DNA from: CAYOXD01 sp964407825
Lineage (GTDB): Bacteria; Desulfobacterota; Desulfobacteria; Desulfobacterales; JAFDDL01
Direction: 5' to 3'
Assembly: GCA_964407825.1 (NCBI GenBank)
Contig: CAYOXD010000037.1
Span: forward strand, 1-23,659
DNA length: 23,659 bases
The notes below the pieces were generated by a model. It did no database searches, was not told the origin of the DNA, and worked only from the letters and a program-made list of their open reading frames with translations. Numbering within the stretch: the first letter of the stretch is position 1; each line of letters starts with the position of its first letter. The position numbers and the translations under genes were made by a program. Shown here piece after piece: positions 23,198 through 23,659 of the stretch.

Positions 23198-23586
23198 AGG
23201 TCAAAACCGCTTGACAGCCGATAAAACTTGGGATAATGCCAGCTCAATCAAAGGCATCGAAGGCTCCCGCCTGTTGGAGAGAAATTCCAAACTCTCTTTC
23301 TAAGATCACTGAGCACTCACTGTGAGCACTCATATCTCTCCAGAATAACCAACTATGTTCCAATCTTTCGACCGGCATTGGGGCGATCCTGGAAAATCTG
23401 GCTAAGGGCTTGGGATCACAGCTGTTCGTACGTTTAATCGTTTGTTCCGGATTGATCGGGGCGGTTGCAGATGCAGGGGCGGGGCATAGCCCGCCGAGAG
23501 GTGAGTCGCGTAGTCGGTCCCGGCGCGCGGGAACGAGACATCGAAAAGAAGAGCTAACTCAAACAACGAAACGGGGAAACGAGGGA
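23198..23586 (+). promoter_or_regulatory. Long leader region of rho
   Basis: No gene is seen in these 389 bp. A promoter candidate (23211-23237) at the left end would give a leader of about 340 nt. The segment 23290-23370 is C/T rich and G poor and contains TGAGCACTCA twice (23310-23319, 23323-23332). Further right, hairpins GGCGGG/CCCGCC (23478-23495) and TCCCG/CGGGA (23518-23532) precede the start codon. A C-rich unstructured part is what Rho itself binds, and E. coli rho is autoregulated through its leader (known); the same here is inference. Confidence 0.55.
23211..23237 (+). promoter_or_regulatory. Candidate promoter of rho
   Basis: A perfect TTGACA (23211-23216) is followed after 15 bp by GATAAT (23232-23237, 5 of 6) preceded by TGG, an extended -10 element. 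The short spacer may be offset by the extended -10. It starts 13 bp after the coaE stop. Confidence 0.55.
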
Positions 23587-23659
23587 ATGAACATTGTCGA
23601 ACTAAAGGATAAAAAAATAAACGAATTGACCCAGATGGCCAAGAAGTTCAAGATCGAAG
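23587..23659 (+). CDS. rho: Transcription termination factor Rho, N-terminal fragment cut by window edge
   Basis: The 24 visible codons read MNIVELKDKKINELTQMAKK and then FKIE, the start of the Rho N-terminal helical domain, which in E. coli begins MNLTELK. Rho is the hexameric RNA helicase that ends transcription. The rest lies beyond the right edge. The ATG has GAGGG only one or two bases upstream and GGGGA about 9 nt upstream; the latter is the more likely ribosome site. The identification rests on a short stretch but is supported by the long regulated-looking leader and by the neighbour coaE. Confidence 0.8.
   Translation, partial: MNIVELKDKKINELTQMAKKFKIE

Noticed and set aside
1..23659. 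CRISPR array, transposase or phage genes
   Set aside because: No regularly spaced repeats, transposase motifs or phage structural genes were seen in any frame; the only mobile-like sign is the pair of short direct repeats around the ATPase operon.

Overview
The window looks like part of the chromosome of a GC-rich, anaerobic Desulfobacterota (delta-proteobacterial, sulfate-reducer-like) bacterium. This is an inference from gene content: a biotin-dependent decarboxylase pair of the methylmalonyl-CoA/oxaloacetate type, many large sensor kinases with PocR and V4R sensory domains, an NtrC-family regulator, and housekeeping genes (folC, rpsU, adk, cca, coaE, rho) in a compact arrangement. No database search was possible, so the taxon is not fixed.

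Layout. (1) 1-2147, minus strand: carboxyltransferase (MmdA-like) followed by the membrane beta subunit (MmdB/OadB-like, cut by the left edge); together these are two core parts of a sodium-pumping decarboxylase. (2) 2148-2964: long intergenic region with a candidate promoter and a structured leader. (3) 2965-6510, plus strand: a tightly packed three-gene signalling operon: stand-alone V4R protein, soluble HAMP-like diguanylate cyclase with an intact GGDEF and I-site, and a PocR-PAS hybrid histidine kinase. (4) 6511-6910: spacer with one copy of a direct repeat, a TTGACA promoter candidate and a strong intrinsic terminator. (5) 6911-14197, plus strand: a complete bacterial/spirochaete-style V-type ATPase operon in the order E, DUF2764, A, B, D, I, K. 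A second copy of the direct repeat lies just after it, so the operon is bracketed by repeats. (6) 14357-18131: a small SHOCT membrane protein gene (minus) divergent from a ZraS/ZraR-like two-component system (plus). The small gene has a near-consensus sigma-54 promoter, and the shared intergenic region is full of dyad symmetries, which suggests that the sigma-54 activator encoded next door controls it. (7) 18206-22490, minus strand: tRNA-Arg(CCG), folC, rpsU, adk and a CCA-adding/poly(A) polymerase family gene. (8) 22544-23659, plus strand: coaE and, after a long leader with promoter, C-rich segment and hairpins, the first codons of rho.

How the parts fit. The decarboxylase and V-type ATPase are both potential ion pumps. 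The K subunit keeps the essential glutamate but, by hand alignment, lacks two of the side chains that bind sodium in the Enterococcus hirae rotor, so it may be proton-coupled. The V4R/cyclase/PocR operon probably links small-molecule sensing to c-di-GMP and phosphorelay. The ZraSR-like pair carries a His/Met-rich insertion in its periplasmic sensor, pointing to metal sensing. The right part of the window is ordinary core metabolism and information processing, apart from the rho leader.
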